A DNA stretch of 64,000 bases from Legionella tucsonensis. GTDB lineage: Bacteria; Pseudomonadota; Gammaproteobacteria; Legionellales; Legionellaceae. The position numbers were made by a program, and so were the translations under genes. The DNA lies in assembly GCF_001468035.1 (NCBI RefSeq), contig NZ_LNZA01000001.1, forward strand, positions 1,803,313 to 1,867,312, written 5' to 3'. Below, piece by piece: positions 17,687 to 27,164 of this stretch. Below the pieces are notes generated by a model, which worked only from the letters and a program-made list of their open reading frames with translations, was not told the origin of the DNA and did no database searches. How positions within the stretch are numbered: the first letter of the stretch is position 1; the number at the start of each line of letters is the position of its first letter.

Positions 17687-19549
17687 ATGGCTTTGATCCA
17701 ATATAAGTATCAATGGCAATCGTATATTACGTTTTTTTCATTAATTGCTATTAGTGCACACCTCTTTATGCGTTTTTTTGATCCCTCATCATCATTATTT
17801 CCACTGTTCTTTCTCATCATTGTCGGTGGAATACCACTATTTTTACAAATTTTGTTTAAATTATTTCAGGGAAATTTAGGGGCTGATCTATTAGCAGCAA
17901 TTGCTTTACTAACCAGTGTTTTTTTGGATGAATATCTTGCCGCCTCCCTAATTATCTTAATGCTAGCGAGCGGTCAAACTTTAGAAGTTTTCGCAATGCG
18001 TAAAGCATCTTCCGTGTTACTCACCCTAGTAGAACGTATGCCATCAATTGCTCATCGAAAAATAGCAACAGGTGTGGAAGATATTCTATTACAAGAAATT
18101 CATATTCATGATGAACTATTGATTTATCCTCATGAAATTTGTCCGGCAGATGGTATCGTTATAGAGGGACATGGTTCAATGGATGAGTCTTACCTGACTG
18201 GTGAACCTTATCAAATATCAAAAGCACCAGGTACCCATGTTTTATCTGGGGCTATTAATGGGGAGTCTTTGTTGACAGTAAAAACAACCTCCCTACCTTC
18301 AAATTCACGATTTGCCGCTATTGTTAAAGTACTTGAAGAGGCAGAGCAAAAACGGCCTTCACTTAGGCGTTTAGGAGATCAAATTGGAGCAATTTTTGCG
18401 CCAGTTGCACTTACTTTTGCATTTACTGCTTGGTATTTTACCGGCGACTCATTACGCTTTCTTTCTGTTCTCGTGATTGCTACACCTTGTCCATTATTAA
18501 TAGCTATTCCAATTACTTTGATCAGTGCCATTTCAAGAGCAGCGAAACAAGCCATTATCGTTAAAGATCCAACCGTTTTGGAACGATTAATCACATGTAA
18601 AACTGCTATTTTTGATAAAACAGGTACTCTTACTTATGGGAAACCGACTTTAACTGAAATTATAACTGCATCAAATTATACACCAGAAATAGTCCTCCAA
18701 TATGTTGCGAGTATAGAGCGATATTCTAAACATCCGCTAGCAAATGCAGTATTAAATGCGGCAAAAAAAGATAATATAACATTACTTAGCTCAGAAAATG
18801 TTTCTGAAGAACCTGGCCAAGGATTGCAAGGCACTATTAATCAACATCTCATTCAAATTACCGGACGAAAAAAATTATTAGAAAGCCGCCCTCAATATGC
18901 CAATTTAATTCCTCCTACAACACCTGGTTTGGAATGCATTGTTTTAGTTGATAACGAATATGCTGCTGCATTACATTTTCACGATGCTCCTCGCGCAGAT
19001 AGCAAATCATTTATCAGTCATCTAGCTCCCTATCATCAATTTAAAAAGATTATGCTTGTATCAGGTGATCGTGAATCTGAAGTGAGTTATTTAGGTGGTT
19101 TATTAAAGGTGACTGAACTGCACGCATCCCAAAGTCCTGAACAAAAACTTGCTCTTGTTCGACAGGAACGATTAAAGGCTCCAACGGTTTTTATGGGGGA
19201 CGGTATTAATGATGCACCGGCATTAACAGCTGCTACAGTTGGAATTGCTTTTGGACAAGCCAGTAGTGTTACAGCTGAAGCAGCAGGGGCGGTAATTATG
19301 GGAAATACATTAAGCAAAGTAGACGAATTAATACACCTCAGCTTATATACCCGCAAAATCGCATTGCAAAGTGCTCTTGGAGGGATGGTTCTGAGTCTTA
19401 TTGGTATGATATTTGCCGCGATGGGATTTATTAATCCTGTTGCCGGTGCGCTTTTGCAAGAACTAATTGATATTTTTGCAATTCTTAATGCATTAAGATT
19501 GACATGGGGCAAAAAAATTAAAATAGATTTAACTAATGATGCAGAATAA
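17687..19549 (+). CDS. Heavy-metal P1B-type ATPase with TPCPL motif (possible Ni/Fe efflux)
   Basis: The 620-residue pump has all P-type signatures: TGEPYQIS in the actuator domain, DKTGTLT with the phosphorylated Asp310, HP in SKHPLA, and GDGINDAPAL near residue 504. The membrane metal-binding motif is TPCPL (residues 266-270) rather than the CPC of copper/zinc pumps. TPCPL marks the P1B-5 group, whose studied member (Nia of Sinorhizobium) exports nickel and iron. The N-terminal HMA metal-binding domain is absent, and so is the hemerythrin-like tail found in some relatives. A GGAG site lies five bases before the ATG. The gene is followed 64 bases later by a nickel permease and then the hydrogenase genes, which supports a role in nickel (or iron) balance for this locus. 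Confidence 0.85.
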   Translation: MALIQYKYQWQSYITFFSLIAISAHLFMRFFDPSSSLFPLFFLIIVGGIPLFLQILFKLFQGNLGADLLAAIALLTSVFLDEYLAASLIILMLASGQTLEVFAMRKASSVLLTLVERMPSIAHRKIATGVEDILLQEIHIHDELLIYPHEICPADGIVIEGHGSMDESYLTGEPYQISKAPGTHVLSGAINGESLLTVKTTSLPSNSRFAAIVKVLEEAEQKRPSLRRLGDQIGAIFAPVALTFAFTAWYFTGDSLRFLSVLVIATPCPLLIAIPITLISAISRAAKQAIIVKDPTVLERLITCKTAIFDKTGTLTYGKPTLTEIITASNYTPEIVLQYVASIERYSKHPLANAVLNAAKKDNITLLSSENVSEEPGQGLQGTINQHLIQITGRKKLLESRPQYANLIPPTTPGLECIVLVDNEYAAALHFHDAPRADSKSFISHLAPYHQFKKIMLVSGDRESEVSYLGGLLKVTELHASQSPEQKLALVRQERLKAPTVFMGDGINDAPALTAATVGIAFGQASSVTAEAAGAVIMGNTLSKVDELIHLSLYTRKIALQSALGGMVLSLIGMIFAAMGFINPVAGALLQELIDIFAILNALRLTWGKKIKIDLTNDAE

Positions 19550-19613
19550 ACTATCCAGGAAATCTTTAAATGGTAACCATGTGAAATGCATGCGCTGAAA
19601 AAGAAGAATAATT

Positions 19614-20297
19614 ATGCAAGAAACACTCTGGCTTTCAGTTATAATGGCGTACTTTTTAGGAGTTCGCCATGGTTTTGATCTGGATCATTTGGCAACTATA
19701 GATTCGATGACAAGAATCGTTGGTCCACATCGGAATCTCTCTAAAATTGTAGGTTTTTTATTCTCCTTGGGACATGGCATGGTAGTCATTTTAATCAGTC
19801 TAATCATCGGTAATGGATTTACGCCAACCTACATTCCAGAATGGTTAAACGGGGTTGGAGACGGCATCTCCCTTACTTTTCTCTTTGTATTTGGCTCATT
19901 AACTCTTTGGAACGTTTTTCAATCACCAGCAAAATCACCAATACCTACCAGTTTTAAAAATTATTTATCCAGAAAATTAATCAAGAAAAATATTAATCCC
20001 ATCTATATTGTATTTATTGGGATACTCTTTGCTTTTTCTTTTGACACAGTAAGTCAGGTCGTTTTATTTTCACTTTCAGCTAAAACTATGGCAGGATTTT
20101 TATTTTCAGGATTATTAGGGGTTGTGTTTATGTTCGGAATGATGACGTCAGATGGACTGAATGGTTTATTTATCTCAACGTTGCTCCAACGCGCCGATAC
20201 AATGTCTTTACTATTGTCACGCATGTTTGGTTTAATCATTGCGTTTTTTACTCTTATTGTTGGCATAATGAACTGCCTTACAATATATTGTTCGTAG
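19614..20297 (+). CDS. NiCoT-family nickel permease (HoxN/HupN/NixA-like)
   Basis: The 227-residue membrane protein carries the family signature HGFDLDH at residues 19-25, the H-x4-DH that binds nickel in helix II, within RHGFDLDHLATID. A second conserved region, FSLGHGMVV (near 57), and a FSFDTVSQ segment (near 144) correspond to the LGHSTVV-like and LGFDTATE-like motifs, with the last one changed. Length is well below the usual 300-350 residues, as in the shorter members. It should take up Ni2+ for hydrogenase assembly. Ten bases separate it from hypA, so it belongs to the same operon. Confidence 0.88.
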   Translation: MQETLWLSVIMAYFLGVRHGFDLDHLATIDSMTRIVGPHRNLSKIVGFLFSLGHGMVVILISLIIGNGFTPTYIPEWLNGVGDGISLTFLFVFGSLTLWNVFQSPAKSPIPTSFKNYLSRKLIKKNINPIYIVFIGILFAFSFDTVSQVVLFSLSAKTMAGFLFSGLLGVVFMFGMMTSDGLNGLFISTLLQRADTMSLLLSRMFGLIIAFFTLIVGIMNCLTIYCS

Positions 20298-20306
20298 AGT
20301 ATTGAT

Positions 20307-20648
20307 ATGCACGAATTATGGTTGTGTCAAAGCATTCTCGAGATTATTAAACAAAATACAGTTAAAAAAGAGTGCCCTCAGGTAAAAAAAGTAATTTTGG
20401 AGATTGGTCAGCTTGCTGCAATTGAAAAAGATGCTTTAATTTTTAGCTTTAGCATAGCAAGTAAAGGAACTGTAGCGGAGAATGCTGTGCTTGAAATTAT
20501 TGATATTCCCGCAGAGGCATTCTGTGAGTCTTGCAAAAAAGTAGTTCCTTTGCGACAGTATTATGAACAATGCTTAGCATGCGGCAGTCATTCATTAAAG
20601 ATTCTTCAAGGTGAAGAATTACGTGTTCAATCAATGGTGGTAGAATAA
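20307..20648 (+). CDS. hypA: HypA, nickel insertion accessory protein
   Basis: The 113-residue protein has the invariant N-terminal MHE, whose His2 binds nickel. Residues FCESC and CLACGS provide the two CxxC pairs that form the structural zinc site around positions 73-93. It works with HypB to deliver nickel to the hydrogenase large subunit. Length is typical. It follows the nickel permease by nine bases, and its stop overlaps the hypB start as TAATG, indicating translational coupling. Confidence 0.95.
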   Translation: MHELWLCQSILEIIKQNTVKKECPQVKKVILEIGQLAAIEKDALIFSFSIASKGTVAENAVLEIIDIPAEAFCESCKKVVPLRQYYEQCLACGSHSLKILQGEELRVQSMVVE

Positions 20649-21394
20649 TGTGTGGAATATGCGGTTGTTCTGAAGAAAATAATGAGTTTGATCACCATGA
20701 ACATGAACATGAACATGAACATGAACATGAACATCATACTCACAACAATCATTTAATTCATGTTGAGCAAAATATTTTAGCCAAGAATCAACAGTTTGCC
20801 CTTGATAATAATAACTATTTAACCAATAAAAATGTTTTGGCAATCAATATGATGTCCAGTCCAGGATCAGGTAAAACTACTCTTTTAGCAAAAACAATTC
20901 AGGATTTAAAAAGCGAATTGGATATTGCCGTTATTGTTGGTGATCAACAAACAAATCATGACGCAGAATTAATTCAAGCAAGTGGCGGCAATGCCATCCA
21001 GATAAATACTGGAAGAGTCTGCCACTTAGATGCGCACATGGTGAGCCATGCATTAGAAGATCTTTCTATAAAAGAAAAATCACTATTATTTATTGAAAAT
21101 GTAGGTAATCTTGTTTGTCCTGCTTTATTTGATTTAGGTGAGCAGTTTAAAGTAGTCATACTTTCAGTGACTGAAGGTGATAATAAACCACTTAAATATC
21201 CTGAGATGTTTCGTTGTGCTGATTTAATACTAATCACTAAAACCGATCTGCTTCCTTACGTGGATTTTAAGCTCGAGCAATGTATCGAGTATGCGCGCAG
21301 AATCAAACCTAATGTGAACATAATAACTCTTTCAGCTACTAAGCGTCATGGTTTAAATGATTGGTATAGCTGGTTAAAACAAAAATTGATGTGA
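20648..21394 (+). CDS. hypB: HypB, GTPase for nickel delivery, with histidine-rich segment
   Basis: This 248-residue protein begins with the high-affinity nickel motif CGICGC (Cys2, 5 and 7). A histidine-rich stretch (residues 17-34, alternating His and Glu) probably stores or buffers nickel. A G domain follows, with P-loop SSPGSGKTT (near residue 75), GDQQTNHDA, VGNLVCP and the TKTD guanine motif near 198. HypB uses GTP hydrolysis to hand nickel, with HypA, to the hydrogenase large subunit. It lies between hypA (one-base overlap) and hypF (ten-base gap). Confidence 0.95.
   Translation: MCGICGCSEENNEFDHHEHEHEHEHEHEHHTHNNHLIHVEQNILAKNQQFALDNNNYLTNKNVLAINMMSSPGSGKTTLLAKTIQDLKSELDIAVIVGDQQTNHDAELIQASGGNAIQINTGRVCHLDAHMVSHALEDLSIKEKSLLFIENVGNLVCPALFDLGEQFKVVILSVTEGDNKPLKYPEMFRCADLILITKTDLLPYVDFKLEQCIEYARRIKPNVNIITLSATKRHGLNDWYSWLKQKLM
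20696..20737 (+). repeat. In-frame CATGAA hexamer tandem repeat in hypB
   Basis: Six perfect copies of CATGAA run from 20696 to 20731 and are followed by CATCAT. They encode the His-Glu string of HypB. Such hexamer arrays change copy number without breaking the frame, so the number of nickel-binding histidines may vary between strains. Confidence 0.9.
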
Positions 21395-21404
21395 GTGAGC
21401 ACTC

Positions 21405-23624
21405 ATGAAAATCGAGCGCTTGCAGATTAGCATCCAAGGTCGAGTTCAAGGAGTTGGTTTTAGGCCTTATGTTTATCGGATAGCAAAACTACTCCAGTTA
21501 ACGGGTTGGATAAAAAATAACACTGCAGGCGTTTTACTGGAAGTTCAAGGAATCTTAGCATACCAATTCGTCTATTATTTAAAAGCCAATTTACCTCCAC
21601 TTGCAAAAATAAATCGTATTCAACTTAAAACAATCTCCATTAAAACAAATGAAGCTGCCTTTAATATTATTGAAAGTGATAAAGGTGAGTCTAATACAAC
21701 TATCTCCCCTGATACCTGCATTTGTTCTGAGTGTCTAAAAGAGCTCTTTGATCCCCTAAGTCACTATTTTCGCTATCCTTTTTTAAATTGTACTCAGTGC
21801 GGTCCCAGATTCACGATTACACAAAACCTTCCCTATGATCGCTGCAATACATCCATGGATGCTTTCCCTCTTTGCCAGAAGTGTAAGACAGACTATCTAA
21901 ATCCTGATAATAGACGCTATCATGCCCAACCTACTGCTTGCGCTCATTGCGGTCCTCAACTTTCATTATCCATAGAAAAAATTGCACAATCTTTATTACA
22001 AGGAGAAATAATTGCTTTAAAAGGTCTGGGTGGATATCAACTTCTTTGTGATGCCAGCAATAAAAGCGCTGTATTTAAACTTCGAGAAAGAAAGAAACGT
22101 GACCAAAAACCTTTTGCCCTGATGATGGCTAATAGCAAAAGTGTTGCTGAAATTGCTGAAATCAGTGAACGCTCTCGAGATTTATTGGAAAGTACTGAAC
22201 GCCCTATAGTTTTACTCAAAAAAAAGATAGAACTTGCAGGAGTTGCTCCAAATCTAAATCATTTTGGAGTAATGCTCCCCTATACTCCGTTACATTATTT
22301 ACTTTTTAATGCATTTGCAATCAACAAAAATAATTGTGATTGGCTCGATGAATATCAACCTATGATTTTAGTAGTTACCAGCGCCAATTTAGGTGGTGCC
22401 CCACTCATTGGGGAAGATGTAAGTGCCAAACATGAACTTAGAACTATTGCAGATAAAATTGTCACCTACAATCGACAAATTGTCACGCGCATTGATGATT
22501 CGGTGATGCGTCTTATCCATGATACTCCTTTGTTTATTCGACGTGCCCGTGGTTTTTTACCTATTCCTATTCAGCTTCCGTATGCTATTCCACCCACCCT
22601 CGCTGTAGGGGGACATCTTAAAAATACCTTTTGCATTACACGTGGTGATGAGGCTTTTATTTCACAACATATAGGAAGTTTAAATAACAAGGCAACAATT
22701 AATTTCTTCCATGAATCATTAAATCATTTATTACGTTTTCTGAATGTAAAACCAGAACGAATTGTCCATGATTTACATCCTGATTTTTATACCACTCGAT
22801 TTGCGAAATCATATGGCATACCAGCATTTGCAATACAGCATCATCATGCCCATTTAGCCTCAGTTATTGCGGAACATGGCATCCAAAGACACGTACTTGG
22901 TTTAGCTTTGGATGGGTATGGATATGGTTTAAATGGAGAGGCCTGGGGAGGTGAACTTTTGTTGCTAAATCATGACTCATTTGAACGGATCGGATCTTTT
23001 TACCCACTTTTACAACCTGGAAGTGATAAAGCAGCACGTGAACCTTGGAGAATGGGAGCAAGTGTTTTACATTTTTTAGGCCGAAGCAATGAAATTGTCA
23101 AACGTTTTCCAAACTGTTCTCAAGCAAATTTGATACATCATCTTTTAGATAAAAAAATAAACAGTCCTAGTACCAGCAGCTGCGGCCGTTTATTTGATGC
23201 AGCGAGTGCCTTATTAGGAGTTCGACTGATATCACAATATGAAGGTCAAGCTGCAATGCAATTGGAGAGTCTCGTTAATCATTTGCAAATCATACCCAAT
23301 GGCTGGCAAATAAAAGATCATCATTTTGATATGATGCCCACATTGGAACAACTATTGGACATAGAAAATCCTATAATAGGCGCCAATCTCTTTCATGGAA
23401 CACTTATCGCAGGTCTTACAGAATGGATTAAAAAAATAAGTCGAGAAAAAGAGATTGATATTGTAGTATTAAGTGGCGGATGCTTTTTGAATCAAATAGT
23501 GGCTGAGGGATTACACAAAACACTCAGTGCATCCGGAATCACTCCTCTATTACCACGAAAACTACCGCCCAATGATGGCGGTATTTCTTTAGGACAGGCC
23601 TGGATTGGAGGAATAAAAGGATAA
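21405..23624 (+). CDS. hypF: HypF, carbamoyltransferase for hydrogenase cyanide ligands
   Basis: The 739-residue protein has the full HypF architecture. An acylphosphatase domain comes first (GRVQGVGFRPYVY, residues 11-23). A double zinc-finger region follows with four CxxC pairs (CICSEC, CTQCGP, CQKC, CAHCGP) at about 105-185. A YrdC-like domain begins near 190 (GEIIALKGLGGYQLLCDA). The Kae1-like carbamoyltransferase domain carries IQHHHAHLASV (near 477) and ends with the GGCFLNQ segment. It makes carbamoyl-AMP from carbamoyl phosphate and passes the carbamoyl group to the C-terminal cysteine of HypE. It lies five bases before hypC. Confidence 0.96.
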   Translation: MKIERLQISIQGRVQGVGFRPYVYRIAKLLQLTGWIKNNTAGVLLEVQGILAYQFVYYLKANLPPLAKINRIQLKTISIKTNEAAFNIIESDKGESNTTISPDTCICSECLKELFDPLSHYFRYPFLNCTQCGPRFTITQNLPYDRCNTSMDAFPLCQKCKTDYLNPDNRRYHAQPTACAHCGPQLSLSIEKIAQSLLQGEIIALKGLGGYQLLCDASNKSAVFKLRERKKRDQKPFALMMANSKSVAEIAEISERSRDLLESTERPIVLLKKKIELAGVAPNLNHFGVMLPYTPLHYLLFNAFAINKNNCDWLDEYQPMILVVTSANLGGAPLIGEDVSAKHELRTIADKIVTYNRQIVTRIDDSVMRLIHDTPLFIRRARGFLPIPIQLPYAIPPTLAVGGHLKNTFCITRGDEAFISQHIGSLNNKATINFFHESLNHLLRFLNVKPERIVHDLHPDFYTTRFAKSYGIPAFAIQHHHAHLASVIAEHGIQRHVLGLALDGYGYGLNGEAWGGELLLLNHDSFERIGSFYPLLQPGSDKAAREPWRMGASVLHFLGRSNEIVKRFPNCSQANLIHHLLDKKINSPSTSSCGRLFDAASALLGVRLISQYEGQAAMQLESLVNHLQIIPNGWQIKDHHFDMMPTLEQLLDIENPIIGANLFHGTLIAGLTEWIKKISREKEIDIVVLSGGCFLNQIVAEGLHKTLSASGITPLLPRKLPPNDGGISLGQAWIGGIKG

Positions 23625-23629
23625 TTCTT

Positions 23630-23857
23630 ATGTGTTTAGCAATACCCGCACAAATTACACAAATTCTTGATGAAGAAAGAGCTTTAATTAATTTAGGTGG
23701 TATCATCAAAGAAATTTCAATTGCCTTATTAGATAAAGTAACTGAAGGTGATTACGTTATTATTCATGTAGGGTATGCCTTAACACGATTAGATGAGCAA
23801 GAAGCTCTGAAAACCTTAAACTTATTTGCACAAATGGTGCAGGATGCCTCTCTATGA
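23630..23857 (+). CDS. hypC: HypC, hydrogenase cofactor chaperone
   Basis: This 75-residue HypC/HybG protein starts MCLAIPAQI, with the essential Cys2 that binds the Fe(CN)2CO unit together with HypD. The rest is a small beta-barrel with VGYAL near residue 47 and an EALKTL helix at the end. It also docks on the immature large subunit. Its stop overlaps the hypD start by four bases (ATGA). Confidence 0.95.
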   Translation: MCLAIPAQITQILDEERALINLGGIIKEISIALLDKVTEGDYVIIHVGYALTRLDEQEALKTLNLFAQMVQDASL

Positions 23858-24957
23858 AATACATTGAAGACTTCAGAAATGCTGACTTTGCAAAAGTACT
23901 TTCTAAAGAAATTGCTACCCAAGTAAGCTCCAATCAACACTATCAATTTATGGAGTTTTGTGGAGGACATACCCATGCCATACATCGCTACGGGATCCCA
24001 AGCTTGCTTCCAAATAACATTGAAATGATCCACGGGCCAGGCTGTCCTGTTTGTGTACTGCCAATGGCAATCACGGATAAAGCTATTGCACTAAGCTCTT
24101 TACCCAATGTTATTCTTACCAGTTATGCAGACATGATGCGTGTTCCTGGCACTGGACAAAAAAATCTACTCCATGCTAAAGCACTAGGAGCCGATATTCG
24201 AATGATCTATTCAGCGCATGATGCTTTAAAAATAGCCCAGGAAAATCCTCAAAAAGAAGTGATATTTTTTGCCGTTGGCTTTGAAACAACAACGCCACCA
24301 ACAGCATTGGTAATAAAACAAGCGAAAAAATTGAAACTTTCTAATTTTAGTGTTTTTTGTAATCATGTCTTAACGCCTGTCGCTATGGAAAGTTTACTGC
24401 AATCCAACGAGGTCAAATTAGATGGATTTGTTGGTCCAGCACATGTCAGCATTGTTATTGGAAGTAAACCCTATGAGGCAGTATGTAAAAAATATCATAA
24501 ACCTATTGTGATTTCAGGTTTTGAACCTTTGGATTTGTTACACTCTATTTTAATGTTAATTAAACAACTCAATAAAAAACGTTGTGAAGTAGAAATTCAG
24601 TATACTCGTGCAGTGAATCATTTAGGCAATACGACATCTCAACAAATTATGGCTGAAGTTTTGGAGTTACGTGAGCAATTTGAATGGCGCGGCCTTGGGT
24701 TTATTCCCAAAAGTGCTTTAACAATTAGAGCAGAATATGCTGAATTTGATGCAGAACAACGTTTTCAATTACCTGATTCTGTCTCAAAAGAACACAAACA
24801 ATGTCTTTGCGGCGAGGTACTCCGAGGGGTAAAAAAACCAATGGACTGTAAATTATTTGCTAAAGCATGCGTGCCAGAAAATCCATTAGGCTCCTGTATG
24901 GTTTCTTCCGAAGGCGCATGTGCTGCAGTATATGCTTATGGACGGATAAATACATAA
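23854..24957 (+). CDS. hypD: HypD, scaffold for the Fe(CN)2CO cofactor
   Basis: The 367-residue protein contains the HypD motifs in order. MEFCGGHTHAI (near 30) holds the redox-active cysteine, and GPGCPVCVLP (near 63) follows. TSYADMMRVPG, FFAVGFETTTPPTA and GFVGPAHVSIVIG come next. The C-terminal cysteine cluster (CLCGEVLRG, DCKLF, CVPENPLGSCMVSSEGACAA) binds the [4Fe-4S] cluster. With HypC it assembles iron, two cyanides and CO. Length is normal. Its stop shares one base with the hypE start (TAATG). Confidence 0.96.
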   Translation: MKYIEDFRNADFAKVLSKEIATQVSSNQHYQFMEFCGGHTHAIHRYGIPSLLPNNIEMIHGPGCPVCVLPMAITDKAIALSSLPNVILTSYADMMRVPGTGQKNLLHAKALGADIRMIYSAHDALKIAQENPQKEVIFFAVGFETTTPPTALVIKQAKKLKLSNFSVFCNHVLTPVAMESLLQSNEVKLDGFVGPAHVSIVIGSKPYEAVCKKYHKPIVISGFEPLDLLHSILMLIKQLNKKRCEVEIQYTRAVNHLGNTTSQQIMAEVLELREQFEWRGLGFIPKSALTIRAEYAEFDAEQRFQLPDSVSKEHKQCLCGEVLRGVKKPMDCKLFAKACVPENPLGSCMVSSEGACAAVYAYGRINT

Positions 24958-26015
24958 TGACTGAAGCCACAATAACTAAAAAAATTAAAAACCCCAGACT
25001 TAATTTTAAAGAAGGAATAATTAATTTATCTCATGGTAGTGGTGGACGGGTTATGGCTCAATTAATCGATCAATTATTTTTGGCTTCTTTTGATAATCAA
25101 TGGCTGGCTCAAAAAAATGATCAAGCCTGCTTTTCAGCATCACCTGGCCGCATGGTCATGACTACAGATTCTTATGTTATTTCGCCTTTATTTTTCCCCG
25201 GAGGGGATATTGGTTCTTTGTCCGTTCACGGAACAGTTAATGATATCGTAATGTCTGGCGCAAAACCATTATACTTATCAACCAGTTTCATAATAGAAGA
25301 AGGGCTTCCACTTACTGATTTACAAAAAATTGTAAAATCCATGGCTAATGCAGCAAAACACGCTAATGTCGCAATTATTACTGGCGATACTAAAGTAGTA
25401 GAGCGCGGTAAAGGAGATGGCATTTTTATTACTACTACTGGGATTGGGGTAATACCTGAAGGAATTCATATTTCAGGTAATCAAGCAAATCCAGGAGATC
25501 GTGTCATTGTCAGTGGATATATTGGTGATCATGGCATTGCGATTATGGCACATCGTAATAATTTGCAGTTTCAAACAAAAATACAATCTGATACAGCTTC
25601 ACTGCATGATTTGGTGCGCTGCATGACCGATGCTGTGCCTAATATCCATTGTTTACGTGATCCTACCCGTGGCGGGCTTGCAACAACCTTAAATGAAATA
25701 GCATTACAATCAAATATTGGATTTATGATTGATGAAGATAAAATCCCCATTCGTACTGAAGTAGCCAGTGCTTGTGAATTACTAGGATTGGATGCTTTAT
25801 ATGTTGCTAATGAAGGAAAATTAATTGCTATTTGCCCCCCCAATAATGCAAACAAACTATTAGCAGTAATGCGTTCACATCCCCTAGGACTCTATGCGGA
25901 AGATATTGGTGAAGTCATTGAAGATGAGAGGCATTTTGTTCAACTAAAAACAAAATTAGGTGGAATGAGAATTATTGATTGGCTGGCAGGGGAACAATTG
26001 CCTAGAATTTGTTAA
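24957..26015 (+). CDS. hypE: HypE, thiocyanate-forming dehydratase
   Basis: The start used is the ATG at 24957, overlapping the hypD stop as TAATG. The frame is open further upstream but only inside hypD. The 352-residue protein has the AIR-synthase-like fold, with LSHGSGGR (near residue 23), TDSYVISPLFFPGGDIG, GDTKVVERG and RDPTRGGLATTLNEIA. It ends in PRIC, the mobile tail whose last residue, cysteine, is carbamoylated by HypF and then dehydrated with ATP to thiocyanate as the source of the cyanide ligands. It is followed nine bases later by hydB. Confidence 0.96.
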   Translation: MTEATITKKIKNPRLNFKEGIINLSHGSGGRVMAQLIDQLFLASFDNQWLAQKNDQACFSASPGRMVMTTDSYVISPLFFPGGDIGSLSVHGTVNDIVMSGAKPLYLSTSFIIEEGLPLTDLQKIVKSMANAAKHANVAIITGDTKVVERGKGDGIFITTTGIGVIPEGIHISGNQANPGDRVIVSGYIGDHGIAIMAHRNNLQFQTKIQSDTASLHDLVRCMTDAVPNIHCLRDPTRGGLATTLNEIALQSNIGFMIDEDKIPIRTEVASACELLGLDALYVANEGKLIAICPPNNANKLLAVMRSHPLGLYAEDIGEVIEDERHFVQLKTKLGGMRIIDWLAGEQLPRIC

Positions 26016-26024
26016 AGGAATTTT

Positions 26025-27164
26025 ATGACATCCTATTTTTTGCCTTACACACAATTGCAAAATCTGTTTCAAGGATTACAAGATGCCGGTTTTTCCTGTG
26101 TCGGTCCTCAAGTACGAGATGGTGCTATTGTTTATGATGTACTCAAACATGCAGATCAGTTGCCCTGGGGAATGCGCGATATCCAAACGCCAGGTAGTTA
26201 CAATTTAGAAAAAATTCCTGAGCACAAAGCTTTTGCTTTTGCGAATGGGCCTCAAGCAATAAAGCCTTTTTTATTTAAACCCCAGGAAACAGTATGGAAA
26301 GTAGAGCGTAACACAGAGGGAAAGTTAACTTTTACACCCCATCAAGCAGAGGAAATGCCCATTGCACTCATTGGAGCGCGTTCTTGTGATTTGAATGCAA
26401 TGAATATTCAAGATAAAGTATTTATTGAGAGCGCACATCCTGACCCACGCTATAAAAAACGCCGTGAGCAATTATTTATTGTTGCTGTGCATTGTACGTA
26501 TTCTTCTGAAAATTGTTTCTGCGTTTCAGCAGGAACCGGACCTGAAGTTAGGGATCCTTTTGACATCCTTTTGACTGAAGTTGTTGATGGTTTTGTAGTC
26601 ACCTCAGGCAGTGAGCGCGGTGAGAAAATTGTTAGTAACTTAGATTTATTAGAAGCTAAAAGTACCCAATGTAACGAGGCAATAAAAAATGTAGCCCAAG
26701 CGGGTACAATGCAAACCAAAAGAATCCCCTTAAATAATAAACGTGAGTTACGTGATTTATTGTTTTCTAATTTAAACCATCCACGCTGGGATGAAGTAGC
26801 ACAAAGATGCCTGTCTTGTGGAAATTGCACCTTGGTATGCCCTACTTGCTTTTGTCATACTGAAGTAGAAAAACCGAGCTTAGATGGCTCCCAAAGTGAA
26901 CATCAACGAGAGTGGGATTCCTGTTTTACAACAGGTCATAGTAATTTGAATGGAAAAATAATCCGTGAGGATACGCGAAAACAATACAGGCAATGGTTAA
27001 CTCACAAAGTAGGCAGTTGGTTTGATCAATTTGATACAAGTGGCTGCGTGGGCTGCGGCCGTTGCATGACATGGTGTCCTGTTGGAATTGACATTACTGA
27101 AGAATTAGCAGCGATTTCAGGTGAATCAAATGTAAGGAGTCAACAAAGTGATCCAACCAAATGA
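26025..27164 (+). CDS. hydB: Group 3b NiFe hydrogenase beta subunit (iron-sulfur electron transfer)
   Basis: The 379-residue protein matches the beta subunit of NAD(P)-linked cytoplasmic hydrogenases (sulfhydrogenase type). Two ferredoxin-like [4Fe-4S] motifs lie near the C-terminus: [14 protein letters not shown] (about 262-275) and [12 protein letters not shown] (about 341-352). The large N-terminal domain contains a [14 protein letters not shown] segment and a further cysteine group ([10 protein letters not shown]). It passes electrons between the small subunit and the flavin subunit. Its end overlaps hydG by 17 bases. The gene order hydB-hydG-hydD-hydA equals that of the Pyrococcus enzyme. 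Confidence 0.9.
   Translation: MTSYFLPYTQLQNLFQGLQDAGFSCVGPQVRDGAIVYDVLKHADQLPWGMRDIQTPGSYNLEKIPEHKAFAFANGPQAIKPFLFKPQETVWKVERNTEGKLTFTPHQAEEMPIALIGARSCDLNAMNIQDKVFIESAHPDPRYKKRREQLFIVAVHCTYSSENCFCVSAGTGPEVRDPFDILLTEVVDGFVVTSGSERGEKIVSNLDLLEAKSTQCNEAIKNVAQAGTMQTKRIPLNNKRELRDLLFSNLNHPRWDEVAQRCLSCGNCTLVCPTCFCHTEVEKPSLDGSQSEHQREWDSCFTTGHSNLNGKIIREDTRKQYRQWLTHKVGSWFDQFDTSGCVGCGRCMTWCPVGIDITEELAAISGESNVRSQQSDPTK

Noticed and set aside
20631-20843. Minus-strand frame with a repeated Val-His string
   Set aside because: It is the antisense reading of the His-Glu repeat in hypB and has no ribosome site.
24867-24956. Upstream extension of hypE
   Set aside because: The frame is open inside hypD, but the ATG at 24957 overlapping the hypD stop is the natural start.
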